Shown: positions 9,531 through 17,568, numbered from the stretch's first letter. The stretch is 64,000 nucleotides of DNA from Motiliproteus sp. SC1-56 (GCF_017309075.1 NZ_JAEMGS010000011.1:62001-126000); one strand, 5' to 3'. A program made the numbers and translations. Notes: generated by a model from the letters alone, not told the origin.

Positions 9531-10457
9531 TTATCCGCCCTTGACCGCTGCGGCAAGAGCCCTTTCCAGCGTTCGGTAGCGGAATTCAAACCCCGCCTCT
9601 TCCAGGCGCGCAGGGACCACCCGCTGACCTTCCACCAGCAACTCCGCGCCCTCCCCCAACAACAGGTTCAATACCGGGGCGGGAACACGGAACAGCGCGG
9701 GACGCTTCAAGCGGGCGGCAAGCTCCCGGGTAAAAACTTCATTGGTTACCGGTTCCGGGGCCGTGGCGTTGAAAGCACCGGCGAGGGTCTCCCGCTCCAT
9801 CAGAAAACGCAACACCGCCACCATGTCGTCAATATGGATCCAGGAAAACCACTGCTTGCCACTTCCGATCGGGCCGCCGAGCCCCAGCTTGAAGGGCAGC
9901 AGCATGCGCTTCAGAGCGCCGCCGTCGCCACCCAGCACAATCCCCGTCCGGGAAAGACAGACCCGTGCGCCCAGGTTTTCAGCCTGTAAGGCTTTCTGCT
10001 CCCAGTCGTGACAGAGCTTGTGCGCAAAGCAGTGAGAAGGCTGGGCCCCCTCGCCTCGCTTCAGGTCATCGACCTGGGAGCCGTAAAACCCCACCGCCGA
10101 GCCGCTGATCAGCGTCGGCGCAGGACCCGACAGCCGTTCGATCAGCCCCAGCACCGCCTCGGTGGTTTTCAGCCGGCTATCGTAAAGTTCCTGCTTGCGC
10201 GCCTCGCTCCAGCGCCGGTCCAGGATGGGGGCACCGGCCAGGTTGAAGATCACGTCGATGGGCTGGCTTTCCGGCACTTGCTGCAATGAATCCAAGGCAC
10301 GAACCCCTTTTCCCCAGCGTTTTTTCAGCTTCGAGGGGGAGCGGCTTACCCCCCATACGTCATGACCATCAGCGAGCAGTGAATCGATAAGGTGGGAGCC
10401 GATAAATCCAGTGGCCCCGGTAACCAGCACCACTTTGGTTTTTCCTTGGCTTTCCAT
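9531..10457 (-). CDS. TIGR01777 family NAD(P)-dependent epimerase (YfcH-like)
   Basis: A 308-aa extended short-chain dehydrogenase/epimerase-fold protein. The dinucleotide motif [10 protein letters not shown] is at residues 14-23. NLAGAPI and [15 protein letters not shown] at about 71-95 are diagnostic for the TIGR01777/YfcH group, as are SGSAVGFYG and the C-terminal DUF1731-like block with [12 protein letters not shown]. The function of this group is not known. The 12-bp gap to batD makes the two genes convergent. It is divergent from riboflavin synthase with 72 bp between the starts. Confidence 0.93.
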   Translation of the reverse strand: MESQGKTKVVLVTGATGFIGSHLIDSLLADGHDVWGVSRSPSKLKKRWGKGVRALDSLQQVPESQPIDVIFNLAGAPILDRRWSEARKQELYDSRLKTTEAVLGLIERLSGPAPTLISGSAVGFYGSQVDDLKRGEGAQPSHCFAHKLCHDWEQKALQAENLGARVCLSRTGIVLGGDGGALKRMLLPFKLGLGGPIGSGKQWFSWIHIDDMVAVLRFLMERETLAGAFNATAPEPVTNEVFTRELAARLKRPALFRVPAPVLNLLLGEGAELLVEGQRVVPARLEEAGFEFRYRTLERALAAAVKGG

Positions 10458-10529
10458 TGTTTACCCAACCTCATAAAATGGCGCAACGATGCAAAAAAGC
10501 TTAGCAGCCAGCTACAGGAGCAACCATTC

Positions 10530-11138
10530 ATGTTTACCGGGATTGTCCAGGGCACCGCTGAAATTGTCGCCCTCGAAGAAAAGCCAGGGTTGCGCACCCA
10601 TACCCTGGCACTTCCCGGCGAACTGTTACCGGGGCTCGTCACCGGCGCCTCCGTCGCGCACAACGGCTGTTGCTTGACAGTCACCGATATTCAAGACGAC
10701 CGGGTACGTTTCGACCTGATGCAGGAGACGCTCAAGGTGACCAACCTGGGCACGCTAAAGATTGGAGACCGGGTTAACGTGGAGCGTGCCGCCCGTTTCG
10801 GCGACGACATCGGCGGCCACGCCATGTCCGGCCATATCGTCTGCACGGCCCCCGTCTGTGACCGAATCGATACCGAAAACAACCGGCAACTCTGGTTCCA
10901 GGTACCCGCCCCCTGGCACCGCTACCTGTTTACCAAAGGTTATATCGGCATTGACGGAGTCAGCCTCACCATCGGCGAGGTTGAGGGCGACCGCTTCTGC
11001 GTCAACCTGATCCCCGAAACGCTGGAGCGAACCAACCTCGGCTGGCGCCAAATCGGGGACCGGGTCAATATCGAGGTCGACCCTCAGACACAGGCCATTG
11101 TCGAAACCGTCGAACGGGTGCTCGCAGAACGTGGCTGA
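10530..11138 (+). CDS. ribE: Riboflavin synthase alpha subunit
   Basis: Converts two 6,7-dimethyl-8-ribityllumazine molecules into riboflavin and a pyrimidinedione. The 202-aa protein starts with the invariant MFTGIVQG and contains two lumazine-binding barrels. The first has NGCCLTVT at about residues 46-53 and the second has DGVSLTI at about 144-150, with MSGHIV joining them. Length is typical. ATG 10530 has CAGGAG at 10515-10520. Other riboflavin genes are not in the window. Some databases call this gene ribC. Confidence 0.97.
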   Translation: MFTGIVQGTAEIVALEEKPGLRTHTLALPGELLPGLVTGASVAHNGCCLTVTDIQDDRVRFDLMQETLKVTNLGTLKIGDRVNVERAARFGDDIGGHAMSGHIVCTAPVCDRIDTENNRQLWFQVPAPWHRYLFTKGYIGIDGVSLTIGEVEGDRFCVNLIPETLERTNLGWRQIGDRVNIEVDPQTQAIVETVERVLAERG

Positions 11139-11179
11139 GCCTGCGTGGCCGTACTGGGCTTTTTCCCGACAGGGTGGTA

Positions 11180-12361
11180 ATGTCAACCGGTGACTCAGGG
11201 CATCGATGCAGTATGAACCCGCTGGAAAAAGAGAACCGCAGCTTAAAGCGCACCCTCCACGTCCTTATCAGCAAGGCTGAGCGAAACCGGGACGTGCTGC
11301 ACACTTTCCAGGAAATAGAACTGCGGCTGCTGTCCTGCGGCAACCTCGCGGACCTGCTGGACATGATTCTGATCAGCCTGCGCGAATACTTCCAGCTGGA
11401 TGCCGTCAACCTGGTGCTGTTCGACCCGGAGCACGCCGCCCGTGACCTGATCGGCGAGTACAAGCCTCCCAGCGGCGCCGCCAGCCTCGAATTCACCGAA
11501 ACCTACGCTCACCTGCGCCAGCTCTATCCGGGCAAGCCACGCACCCACCTCGGTATTCCCAGCCACGACACCCGGGCCTTCGCCTTTCCCGGCAAACCGA
11601 GGATCATGAGTTGCGCCCTGCTCCCCCTGGTTCGCCAGAACGTGATCATCGGCAGCCTGCACCTGGGCAGCAACGACGCCAGCCGCTACAACAAGCACGT
11701 GGCCACCGATTACATCAACCACCTCTCCTCGATCGTCTCGGTCTGTATCGAAAACTGCATCAACCAGGAGACCCTGCGGCGGCTCAGCATCGTGGACATG
11801 CTGACCAAGGTGAACAACCGCCGCGCCTTTGACCAGGAGCTGGTGCGCGAGATCTCTCGCAGCGGGCGCAACAACCAGCCCTTGAGCTGCCTGTTCGTGG
11901 ACTTGGACCACTTTAAGCAGATCAACGACAGTCACGGACACCAGACCGGCGACCGGGTCCTGAGCCGCGTGGCCCAGTCGATCAAACAGAAACTGCGCCA
12001 GACCGATTTTATTGCCCGTTACGGGGGCGAGGAGTTCGCTGTTTTACTGCCCGGCTGTGACCATGATCGTGCCCTGGCGGTGGCGGAAAGTATTCGGCAG
12101 CACATCTGCGGGACCAGTTTCTTTTCCGAGGACGGGGTCGCCATCCCCGTCACCCTTTCCATTGGCATTTCAACCTGCCCACCGCAAAGCCATGACAACG
12201 CGAGTCTCGAGCGCTGTGCTCGCCGAATTGTCGCCTGTGCCGACAAGGGGGTTTACATGGCCAAGGAGTCAGGACGGGACCAGGTGATCTTCGTGCCCCT
12301 AAGCGGCGTCGAGGCGTCGCCCGAAGCGCCGGAGCCGCGCAGCTTCCCACTGTCGCTCTAA
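11180..12361 (+). CDS. Diguanylate cyclase with N-terminal DUF484/GAF-like domain
   Basis: A 393-aa soluble protein that should make cyclic di-GMP from two GTP. Residues about 30-190 form a GAF/DUF484-like sensor domain with LLPLVRQNVIIGSLHLGS. Residues 200-370 are a GGDEF domain with LTKVNNRRAFD, the active-site GGEEF at 282-286 and the KGVYMAKESGRDQV end. An RQTD inhibitory I-site lies exactly five residues before GGEEF, so product inhibition is expected. The start at ATG 11180 has AGGGTGG before it; ATG 11213 is another choice. A PilZ-domain gene faces it, suggesting a local cyclic di-GMP pair. Confidence 0.94.
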   Translation: MSTGDSGHRCSMNPLEKENRSLKRTLHVLISKAERNRDVLHTFQEIELRLLSCGNLADLLDMILISLREYFQLDAVNLVLFDPEHAARDLIGEYKPPSGAASLEFTETYAHLRQLYPGKPRTHLGIPSHDTRAFAFPGKPRIMSCALLPLVRQNVIIGSLHLGSNDASRYNKHVATDYINHLSSIVSVCIENCINQETLRRLSIVDMLTKVNNRRAFDQELVREISRSGRNNQPLSCLFVDLDHFKQINDSHGHQTGDRVLSRVAQSIKQKLRQTDFIARYGGEEFAVLLPGCDHDRALAVAESIRQHICGTSFFSEDGVAIPVTLSIGISTCPPQSHDNASLERCARRIVACADKGVYMAKESGRDQVIFVPLSGVEASPEAPEPRSFPLSL

Positions 12362-12413
12362 GCTGCGCGTGTGTCGCTCTAAGCTTCGCGTGTGTCGCGC
12401 TAGGCCTCGCGTT
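12351..12413. repeat. Three tandem 21-bp near-identical units
   Basis: Units at 12351-12371, 12372-12392 and 12393-12413. The first two differ by one base and the third is more divergent (TGTCGCGCTAGGCC start). The first unit supplies the cyclase stop codon (12359-12361), and the third supplies the PilZ-gene stop on the other strand (12400-12402). Confidence 0.85.
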
Positions 12414-12801
12414 GCCGTTCGCGGATAAATCCGGAGAGGCGCGCCTGGGAAGCCGGCTCGATCGCCGTATAAAGCAGCCCTAGCTGGAACCAGTCGCGAC
12501 CAATGCGGCGCACGTAGACGCTCTGACAGCGAACCAGGATCGGCGCCTGCGCCTGGGTGCCATCAAGCGTGAACTCCAGCTCGACAGAGGCCGCGCGACG
12601 GCGTGCTTCACCGCCACCGTGGTTAGGCAGAATCGTGTCCACCAGCGCCCGGCTCCCTTCCAGGCGGACACCGCTGCTGGACAGGTTGGTGAGTTTCGCC
12701 GACGATTCGCGCCCGCCTGCGCAACGCACCCGCCCTTCAAGCGCCACCTCAACCCGCGGCGCCTGACGGGCATCCTGAACGTAAGCCAGCATCTTCGCCA
12801 T
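12400..12801 (-). CDS. PilZ-domain cyclic di-GMP-binding protein
   Basis: A 133-aa single-domain PilZ protein. The nucleotide-binding arm RQAPR at residues 12-16 gives the RxxxR motif. NLSSSG at 39-44 gives the second motif (N/D-x-S-x-x-G). Both are needed for cyclic di-GMP binding in this family, so it is probably a functional receptor. It has no membrane segment or fused output domain, so it likely acts by partner binding. It is convergent with the diguanylate cyclase gene and lies downstream of the hemerythrin gene by 2 bp, so it may be in the same transcript. Confidence 0.9.
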   Translation of the reverse strand: MAKMLAYVQDARQAPRVEVALEGRVRCAGGRESSAKLTNLSSSGVRLEGSRALVDTILPNHGGGEARRRAASVELEFTLDGTQAQAPILVRCQSVYVRRIGRDWFQLGLLYTAIEPASQARLSGFIRERQREA

Positions 12802-12803
12802 AT

Positions 12804-13349
12804 TCAGTGCAGATCCTTGATCAGCGCCTCGCAGAGGGCCTGGTAGCGTTCGGCGAGCTGTCGCTCGCCAGTGCGGTCAAGCTCGGGGGCCGTCGCCTGG
12901 AAGTGAAGCCAGTTATCGGGTGTCAGGGTGCGCTCAATCAGCGGAAATAAGCGCTCCTCCTCCCGCGTGAGGTGCCGAAGCTGTTTATCCATGAAGCGTT
13001 CCAGGTGAGGGGGGAAGTCCTTCTCGGCAACGGCATCCCCGGATTTAATTCTTCCCAGCGTCTGGCGCAGTTGCGCGGTGGCGGCTTCCAGCTCCACGTG
13101 CTCGTGCAACTGACGGTTCACCTGGGCCGTCGACTCCGGGTACCAACGGCGCAAAAACTCAAACACCCGGGTCTCCTTGCGATGATGGAAACGGTCGGCA
13201 TAGTCGCACAGGTAATCCACCGCCTCGGCCATCAACTTAAAATTGACCGGCTGTCCCAGCGCCACGGTCCCGAGCTTATTGCGCAACAGAGTCAGGAGCG
13301 AACGGATATGCTGGTGATCTTCGTGCAGCTCGTTCATCAAAGGCATCAT
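12804..13349 (-). CDS. Hemerythrin-domain protein
   Basis: A 181-aa hemerythrin HHE cation-binding protein expected to hold a di-iron site and sense or store oxygen or nitric oxide. Visible ligand motifs in order are HEDHQHI near residue 9, HHRKETRVFEFL, HEHVELE, and HLTREEERLFPLIE, which fit the four-helix bundle pattern. I chose ATG 13349, with GGGAG 8 bp upstream, instead of the frame start at 13391; an ATG follows directly at 13346. The gene lies downstream of an ECF sigma/anti-sigma pair on the same strand, 125 bp away. A TATAGT hexamer on the minus strand (13416-13411) may serve as its own -10 element. Confidence 0.92.
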   Translation of the reverse strand: MMPLMNELHEDHQHIRSLLTLLRNKLGTVALGQPVNFKLMAEAVDYLCDYADRFHHRKETRVFEFLRRWYPESTAQVNRQLHEHVELEAATAQLRQTLGRIKSGDAVAEKDFPPHLERFMDKQLRHLTREEERLFPLIERTLTPDNWLHFQATAPELDRTGERQLAERYQALCEALIKDLH

Positions 13350-13474
13350 GCCTACAACTCCCGTTGAAAACTGATCCCCGGGCAGCGACACCGGACACGG
13401 ACTACAGCTGACTATAGCCTAAGGCGCAGCGCAAGCCTTTGATGAGCGTCAAGCAACGCGCCCCGGGGAGAGCA

Positions 13475-13723
13475 TCATCCTGGCGGCGACTCGCGCTTCT
13501 CCAGACTATCGAGGCGTTGAGCAACCGCGTCGATCTTAGCCTGCTCAACCGGTGAGCAGGGCAGCCGGCGCACCATTTCAATTGTGCGGCGAAACTGGCG
13601 AACGAAACGCAGGCAGGGACGGCACATAGCCAAGTGAAGGCGATACTGCAGGGCCGCCCAGAAGCCCAGTTCACCATCCACGTAGGCGCTGGCTTTTTCA
13701 GCAATTTGCTCGCATTTCAGCAT
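13475..13723 (-). CDS. Putative zinc-binding anti-sigma factor
   Basis: An 82-aa protein with a HxxxCxxC motif (His30, Cys34, Cys37) and a further Cys4, the pattern of the ZAS zinc anti-sigma fold. The second half is helical and charged with no membrane segment, so it would be a soluble, redox-responsive anti-sigma rather than a transmembrane one. It begins inside the 3' end of the ECF sigma gene with a 7-bp overlap and has AGGAG upstream, which ties the two translationally. This arrangement strongly supports a sigma/anti-sigma pair. Confidence 0.85.
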   Translation of the reverse strand: MLKCEQIAEKASAYVDGELGFWAALQYRLHLAMCRPCLRFVRQFRRTIEMVRRLPCSPVEQAKIDAVAQRLDSLEKRESPPG

Positions 13724-14355
13724 TCGCCCGTCTCCTGAAAATGTTCAATTTTGCCAAACAAACGAACCCTGGCCCGGTGCAACAGAACCCTGGCATTAGA
13801 GGCCGAAATCTCGAGGATATTACAGATTTCATCAAACCCGCTGCCCTCCAGGTCCTTGAGGGTGAACACAGCCTGCTGGAGCGGCGGCAACTGATGCAGC
13901 GTCTGCTCGATGCACCGCCCCATCTCCGCGTTGGTCAGCAATGCATCCGGTGCGTCCGCGTGCCACTGCACCGGCGGACGCTGCCAGTGCCCGTCGTCCG
14001 CAAAGCGGTCGGCCAGCAGAGTCCCGCTGTCTCCCTGCAGCTGTTCCAGGGATGTATAGCGCTTTTCGCGGCGCAATCGGGTCTTGGCCTCATTGGCGGT
14101 GATCCGCAAAATCCAGGTTTTAAGGCTTGAGCGTCCTTCAAAGCCGGACAGGGCGCGGTAAACCGAAATCCAGGCTTCCTGCACCACCTCGTCGGCAATG
14201 GATTCACCCACGATGGTGCTGGCCAGGGAACGCATGGGGGCATAATACGCCGCCACCAGGCGGTTAAAACTCGCCTCATCGCGCCGGCGGAGTCCAGGCA
14301 ACAGCTCCCGTTCAAAATCGGCAACCGTAGAAACAGGGGCGGACGTTCGGGTCAC
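13717..14355 (-). CDS. ECF-family RNA polymerase sigma factor
   Basis: A 212-aa sigma70-family factor with ECF architecture. Region 2 spans about residues 25-95 (FNRLVAAYYAPMRSLA, DEVVQEAWISVYRALSGFEGRS, LKTWILRITANEAKTRLRR). A linker of about 45 residues follows, then region 4 at about 140-200 (LHQLPPLQQAVFTLKDLEG, ASNARVLLHRARVRLF). It begins with GTG 14355, preceded by GGAG. It is followed by an anti-sigma gene and the hemerythrin gene. The motif TTCTGTCAGG lies 46-55 nt upstream on the coding strand and is repeated upstream of the DUF547 gene. The stimulus is unknown; oxidative or nitrosative stress is an inference from the neighbours. Confidence 0.95.
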   Translation of the reverse strand: MTRTSAPVSTVADFERELLPGLRRRDEASFNRLVAAYYAPMRSLASTIVGESIADEVVQEAWISVYRALSGFEGRSSLKTWILRITANEAKTRLRREKRYTSLEQLQGDSGTLLADRFADDGHWQRPPVQWHADAPDALLTNAEMGRCIEQTLHQLPPLQQAVFTLKDLEGSGFDEICNILEISASNARVLLHRARVRLFGKIEHFQETGEC

Positions 14356-14400
14356 ATCGGGCTCCGGTAAACAACACAGTTCAATTGCGCAGGATACACC

Positions 14401-14410
14401 CCTGACAGAA
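14401..14410 (-). promoter_or_regulatory. TTCTGTCAGG motif upstream of ECF sigma gene
   Basis: Read on the minus strand, TTCTGTCAGG lies 46-55 nt before the sigma start. The identical 10-mer occurs at 15271-15280 before the DUF547 gene. It is placed where an ECF-type -35 could sit, but no shared -10 is evident. Confidence 0.35.
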
Positions 14411-14415
14411 TGCCG

Positions 14416-15204
14416 CTACTCCCCGTTCAGGGACCAGTCGTAATCCAGATAGCCTTTCAACACGGGCGTGAGCTTGGGCCGATAACGCACAATGTAGTTA
14501 AGCGTGCCCTGCGGCTGAAAGTCATCAGCAAACCAGTCGAAAATTTTTGAAGCCCAAAAGCCGTCGGCATCCTCCCTCACCCCCTTGGTGGGGTTGTTGA
14601 GAAAGCGACGGGCCTGATCGTCCAGCTGCCTGTCCAGGTGTTGAGGCCGGTAGGCTTCGGTGTGCAGGTCCGGGCAGCTCAAGGAGGCGCAGACAATGGC
14701 GAAGTGGATGCGGGGCTCGCCCAGAACGCGCAGGCGCTCATGCTCGATCTGGTCCAGCGATAGCAGCTCCCCCGCCGCCTCTCCGGCTTCCAGATCCCAC
14801 ACCGAACGGTACCAGGGGCCGGCGTCCTTGATGCTCGCAAGCGGCCAGTGATCCAGCACCACCTTGATCGCCAGGATATTGTAGGCATTGATGTAGAAGG
14901 CCAAGCGCGCCTCGCGCGCCCGCAGGGCCGCGTCGGGATAGGCCGCCAATCCAGCGAGCAACTGTTGAAAGCGCGGATCTTGCCTCAGCCCGCTGTAATC
15001 GACCCAGGCCAGCTCCACCCCCTCACTGCGGTGGCGACTGACGTAAGTCTGCAAGAGCGTATCGTAAAGGACCCAGAGCAGCTCCTGCTCCTGCTCCTGG
15101 CCCTGGCCTTGCGCCTGACTGAGGGCTGCAAAGCCCAGCCAAAGCCCGATGATGAGCAGCCAGCCGCCCCGTTTATGAGGCCCATTACGGCGGCTATTCC
15201 CCAT
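14416..15204 (-). CDS. DUF547 domain secreted protein
   Basis: A 262-aa protein of the DUF547 family, of unknown function. A basic start and a hydrophobic stretch at about residues 15-30, ending near SQAQGQ, form a signal peptide, so it should be periplasmic. The DUF547 core follows with the AFYINAYNILAIKVVLDHWPL region split into ordinary helices, HFAIVCASLSCPDL and a C-terminal LNYIVRYRPK. HFAIVCASLSCP is highly typical of the family. ATG 15204 has GGGGGAG upstream and avoids overlap with the preceding gene, which ends 13 bp earlier. Together with the AhpD-like gene it forms a short operon running towards the sigma factor gene. Confidence 0.92.
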   Translation of the reverse strand: MGNSRRNGPHKRGGWLLIIGLWLGFAALSQAQGQGQEQEQELLWVLYDTLLQTYVSRHRSEGVELAWVDYSGLRQDPRFQQLLAGLAAYPDAALRAREARLAFYINAYNILAIKVVLDHWPLASIKDAGPWYRSVWDLEAGEAAGELLSLDQIEHERLRVLGEPRIHFAIVCASLSCPDLHTEAYRPQHLDRQLDDQARRFLNNPTKGVREDADGFWASKIFDWFADDFQPQGTLNYIVRYRPKLTPVLKGYLDYDWSLNGE

Positions 15205-15217
15205 GAGCGCTCCCCCT

Positions 15218-15805
15218 TCAACGCCGCTCGGGGGGAGCGCCGTCGTCAAAACCGTCTGTCAGGCCGGGCACCTGACAGAACCCCTGGGGCGCGACGTCCA
15301 AGGCCGCGTTGAACTTGCTGGATAGGTTTTGGAACGCAATCAACCCGGTGAGCTCCACCAGCCCGTCATCGTCGAAGTAGTTACGGAGTGTCGCCACCAG
15401 CCCGGCGCCGACATCCCGGTCGGTGTAGGTCATCGCCTCGGCGTACGCCAGCACCGCCCGTTCGCGGGCATCGAACAGCGTGCTCTCCCGCCACCCGGCC
15501 AGAGCAGCCACTTTGTCCTCGGTCCCTGCACGCCGCGCCAGGGTCGCCCCGTTAATATCGACGCAGAATGCACAATGGTTGATCTGGGAGACGCGCACCG
15601 TGACCAGCGAACGGAGCACCGGGTCCACCGGCGAACGGCGCCGATCGAGCACGCCATAAAGCAGCGCCACGGCGGCGAACAGCCGCGGAACCCGGGCCCA
15701 CAGCAACCCCGGCTTCAACACCTGCCCATAGCGGCGTTTCTGGCTCCAGAAAAAGGGTTTCAGCCACCAGGGGTAGGCTTTGAGCGGCTTATCTTGTACG
15801 TGCAT
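15218..15805 (-). CDS. Carboxymuconolactone decarboxylase/AhpD-like protein
   Basis: A 195-aa protein of the CMD/AhpD fold. The redox CxxC motif is at Cys78-Cys81 in INHCAFCVDIN, where AhpD-type proteins have ExxxxxCxxC-xxxH; here Asp83 and Asn85 replace the usual histidine pattern. An all-helical core follows, with LAYAEAMT and LVELTGLIAFQNLSSKFNAAL. Thiol peroxidase or disulfide-reductase partner activity is possible from the fold but not proven. ATG 15805 has AGGAG 5 bp upstream. It is upstream of the DUF547 gene and downstream of a haloacid dehalogenase gene, all on one strand. Confidence 0.88.
   Translation of the reverse strand: MHVQDKPLKAYPWWLKPFFWSQKRRYGQVLKPGLLWARVPRLFAAVALLYGVLDRRRSPVDPVLRSLVTVRVSQINHCAFCVDINGATLARRAGTEDKVAALAGWRESTLFDARERAVLAYAEAMTYTDRDVGAGLVATLRNYFDDDGLVELTGLIAFQNLSSKFNAALDVAPQGFCQVPGLTDGFDDGAPPERR
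15271..15280 (-). promoter_or_regulatory. Second TTCTGTCAGG motif, inside CMD gene
   Basis: Read on the minus strand, the same 10-mer as before the sigma gene lies 67-76 nt upstream of the DUF547 start, inside the 3' end of the AhpD-like gene. It is one arm of an 8-bp inverted repeat, CTGTCAGG (15256-15263) with CCTGACAG (15271-15278). The match may reflect coding constraint. Confidence 0.3.
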
Positions 15806-15828
15806 CCCGGCTCCTGGAAAAGCGGGTA

Positions 15829-16503
15829 TCAGGTACCCAGGCGTTGGGCGAGTTCCTTGAGGTCGGCCACCACCAGATCCGGCTCGATGCCCCAGGGATC
15901 AAACAGCGCCCCGGGGGCACGCTTAACCCAGGCGGCCCTGAGGCCGGCAGCCTTGGCGCCAATCACGTCAAACGGATTGCTGGAAACCAACCAGGTGCGG
16001 TCACCGGGCGTCCCAAGCTGATCAAGGAGATATTGATAGACCCTGGGCGCAGGCTTGAAGACTTCCACTTCATGCACGCTGATCACCCCGTCGAGATGGG
16101 CCAGCACGCCGCCGTAACTCAGGAGCTGACGTACCTGGTCAGGGTGACCATTGGAGAAAGCGACCTTCTTGTAACCTTGGGCGGCGAAGGTTTCCAGGGC
16201 TGGAATGACATCAGGGAACGGGGCAAGCTCCTGGTATTGTTCCAACAGCTGCTGTCGCTCTTCCGCTGCCAGGCTGACCCCACAGTGGTCCTGGGCATAA
16301 TCCAGCGCCTGGGCGGTGCAGACCGAAAAGTCCTCGTAGAGATCCATCAGGCCGCGGCGAAAGCTGTATTCCAGCTGTTTCTGACGCCACACGGCCGCCA
16401 GCTCTTCGGCTTGCTCTCCCACCAGGCCCTGCAGCTTATGCTTGACCTCCAGGGGATCGACAAGGGTGCCGTACACATCCAGTGCCAAGGCGTGCGTGCT
16501 CAT
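15829..16503 (-). CDS. Haloacid dehalogenase type II family protein
   Basis: A 224-aa HAD-superfamily hydrolase resembling (S)-2-haloacid dehalogenase. The nucleophile is Asp9 in LDVYGTLVDP, followed by a helical cap. FSNG at about 115-118 holds the Ser of motif II, KPAPRVYQYLL holds the motif III Lys, and SSNPFDVIGAKAAGLRAAWV covers the substrate-pocket and acid motif, where dehalogenases have SSNxxD. The call as type II dehalogenase rests on this motif set. The natural substrate could be a phosphate or a haloacid. ATG 16503 is preceded by GGAGAGGACGG. Confidence 0.88.
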   Translation of the reverse strand: MSTHALALDVYGTLVDPLEVKHKLQGLVGEQAEELAAVWRQKQLEYSFRRGLMDLYEDFSVCTAQALDYAQDHCGVSLAAEERQQLLEQYQELAPFPDVIPALETFAAQGYKKVAFSNGHPDQVRQLLSYGGVLAHLDGVISVHEVEVFKPAPRVYQYLLDQLGTPGDRTWLVSSNPFDVIGAKAAGLRAAWVKRAPGALFDPWGIEPDLVVADLKELAQRLGT

Positions 16504-16566
16504 CCGTCCTCTCCTCAGTTTGCGGTAGCGGCGGCCTGAACAGATCCGGGTGGGGGCTGGCGCCGG

Positions 16567-17466
16567 TTATCCCGCCACGCTCGCCGCCCGCGCGGTTAGC
16601 TTCATTTGGCTCAGGAACACGCCCCCGATTACCAGGGCGGCGGCAAGCCACTGCTCAACGTTCAGCTGCTCACCCAGCAGCCACCAGGCCAACAGTACGG
16701 TAAACACCGGGATCAGGTTGACGAAAGCCGAGGCCTGACTCGCGCTGATCCGGGCTACTGCCACATTATAGAGGCCGTAAGCACCGATGTTGATCAGCGT
16801 CCCCAGGTAGATGATCGCGGCCAGCCCGGGACCGGAGTACGCGGGCGGCTGCTCCCAGCTCGCCACCAGCGCCCAGGGGAGGAAAAACAAGGCACCGGCA
16901 AACGCCTGGAATGCGGTCAGCAGCCAGGCGGAGTAACGGCCGCTCAGGCGCTTCAGACAAAGGGTATAGGCGGTGGCGCAGACCATGGCGCAGAATTCAA
17001 AGAAGTTGCCCAGCAGGGGGGCTGGCGCCGATTCCTGGCTGTCGGCGCCGAGGCTAAGCCATACCGCGCCGAGCATCGCCAGGGCAAAACCGGCCCAGGC
17101 GATGGGGTCCAGCCGCTCACGCAGCCAGACGAACGCCCCCATGGCCACCAGCAACGGCAGCATAGCGGTGATCACCCCGGCCTGGGAGGCGCTGGTCAGC
17201 TCCAGGGCGCGGGCCTCGAAAAGAAAATACAGACAGGGCTCGCTCAGCACCATCAAACACAGCAGCAGCGCATCGCCAGGGCGGTAGGCGGGTCGTGGCA
17301 GCCAGCGCCAGACGAGCGCGAAACAGAGTGTCGCCACCAGCATACGGCCAAAGACCACCAGCATCGGGTCGTAGTAACGGAAAGCAAACTTGAGCGCCAC
17401 AAAAGAGCTGGCCCAAAGCAGCATGGCCACCAGCAGGCTGGCAGCGGCAAATGAACGGTCGGACAT
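16567..17466 (-). CDS. EamA-family (DMT) membrane exporter
   Basis: A 299-aa permease with ten predicted membrane helices arranged as two EamA repeats of five. The first is at residues 5-140 and the second at about 150-290, with the usual GW/AGxxL-type joins and the typical QWLAAALVIGGVFLSQ end. DMT exporters of this size move amino acids or related metabolites; no substrate can be named here. ATG 17466 is chosen; a GTG at 17469 precedes it directly. A 9-bp hairpin lies in its leader. Confidence 0.9.
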   Translation of the reverse strand: MSDRSFAAASLLVAMLLWASSFVALKFAFRYYDPMLVVFGRMLVATLCFALVWRWLPRPAYRPGDALLLCLMVLSEPCLYFLFEARALELTSASQAGVITAMLPLLVAMGAFVWLRERLDPIAWAGFALAMLGAVWLSLGADSQESAPAPLLGNFFEFCAMVCATAYTLCLKRLSGRYSAWLLTAFQAFAGALFFLPWALVASWEQPPAYSGPGLAAIIYLGTLINIGAYGLYNVAVARISASQASAFVNLIPVFTVLLAWWLLGEQLNVEQWLAAALVIGGVFLSQMKLTARAASVAG

Positions 17467-17484
17467 CACGCATTCTCAACGCCT

Positions 17485-17507
17485 GCGACACCCCCGCTGG
17501 GTGTCGC
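17485..17507 (-). other. Hairpin in the leader of the DMT exporter gene
   Basis: A 9-bp perfect stem, GCGACACCC with GGGTGTCGC, surrounds a 5-nt loop and ends 18 bp before the exporter start on its coding strand. There is no T-run, so it is not a terminator by itself. It could influence translation or bind a regulator. Confidence 0.45.
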
Positions 17508-17515
17508 CGAAACCA

Positions 17516-17545
17516 AAAAGGCACCGCTGCTAAGCGGTGCCTTTT
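17516..17545 (-). terminator. Intrinsic bidirectional terminator after the chemoreceptor gene
   Basis: A 13-bp perfect stem, AAAAGGCACCGCT (17516-17528) with its complement (17533-17545), has a 4-nt loop and T-runs on both strands. It lies 23 bp after the chemoreceptor stop and should end that transcript before the exporter gene. Confidence 0.88.
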
Positions 17546-17568
17546 ATTTCCAAAGAACGGCGATTGTA

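Noticed and set aside
15256-15278. CTGTCAGG inverted repeat as a strong operator
   Set aside because: It lies inside the coding sequence of the AhpD-like gene, where the bases also encode protein, so it is kept only as part of a weak shared-motif observation.
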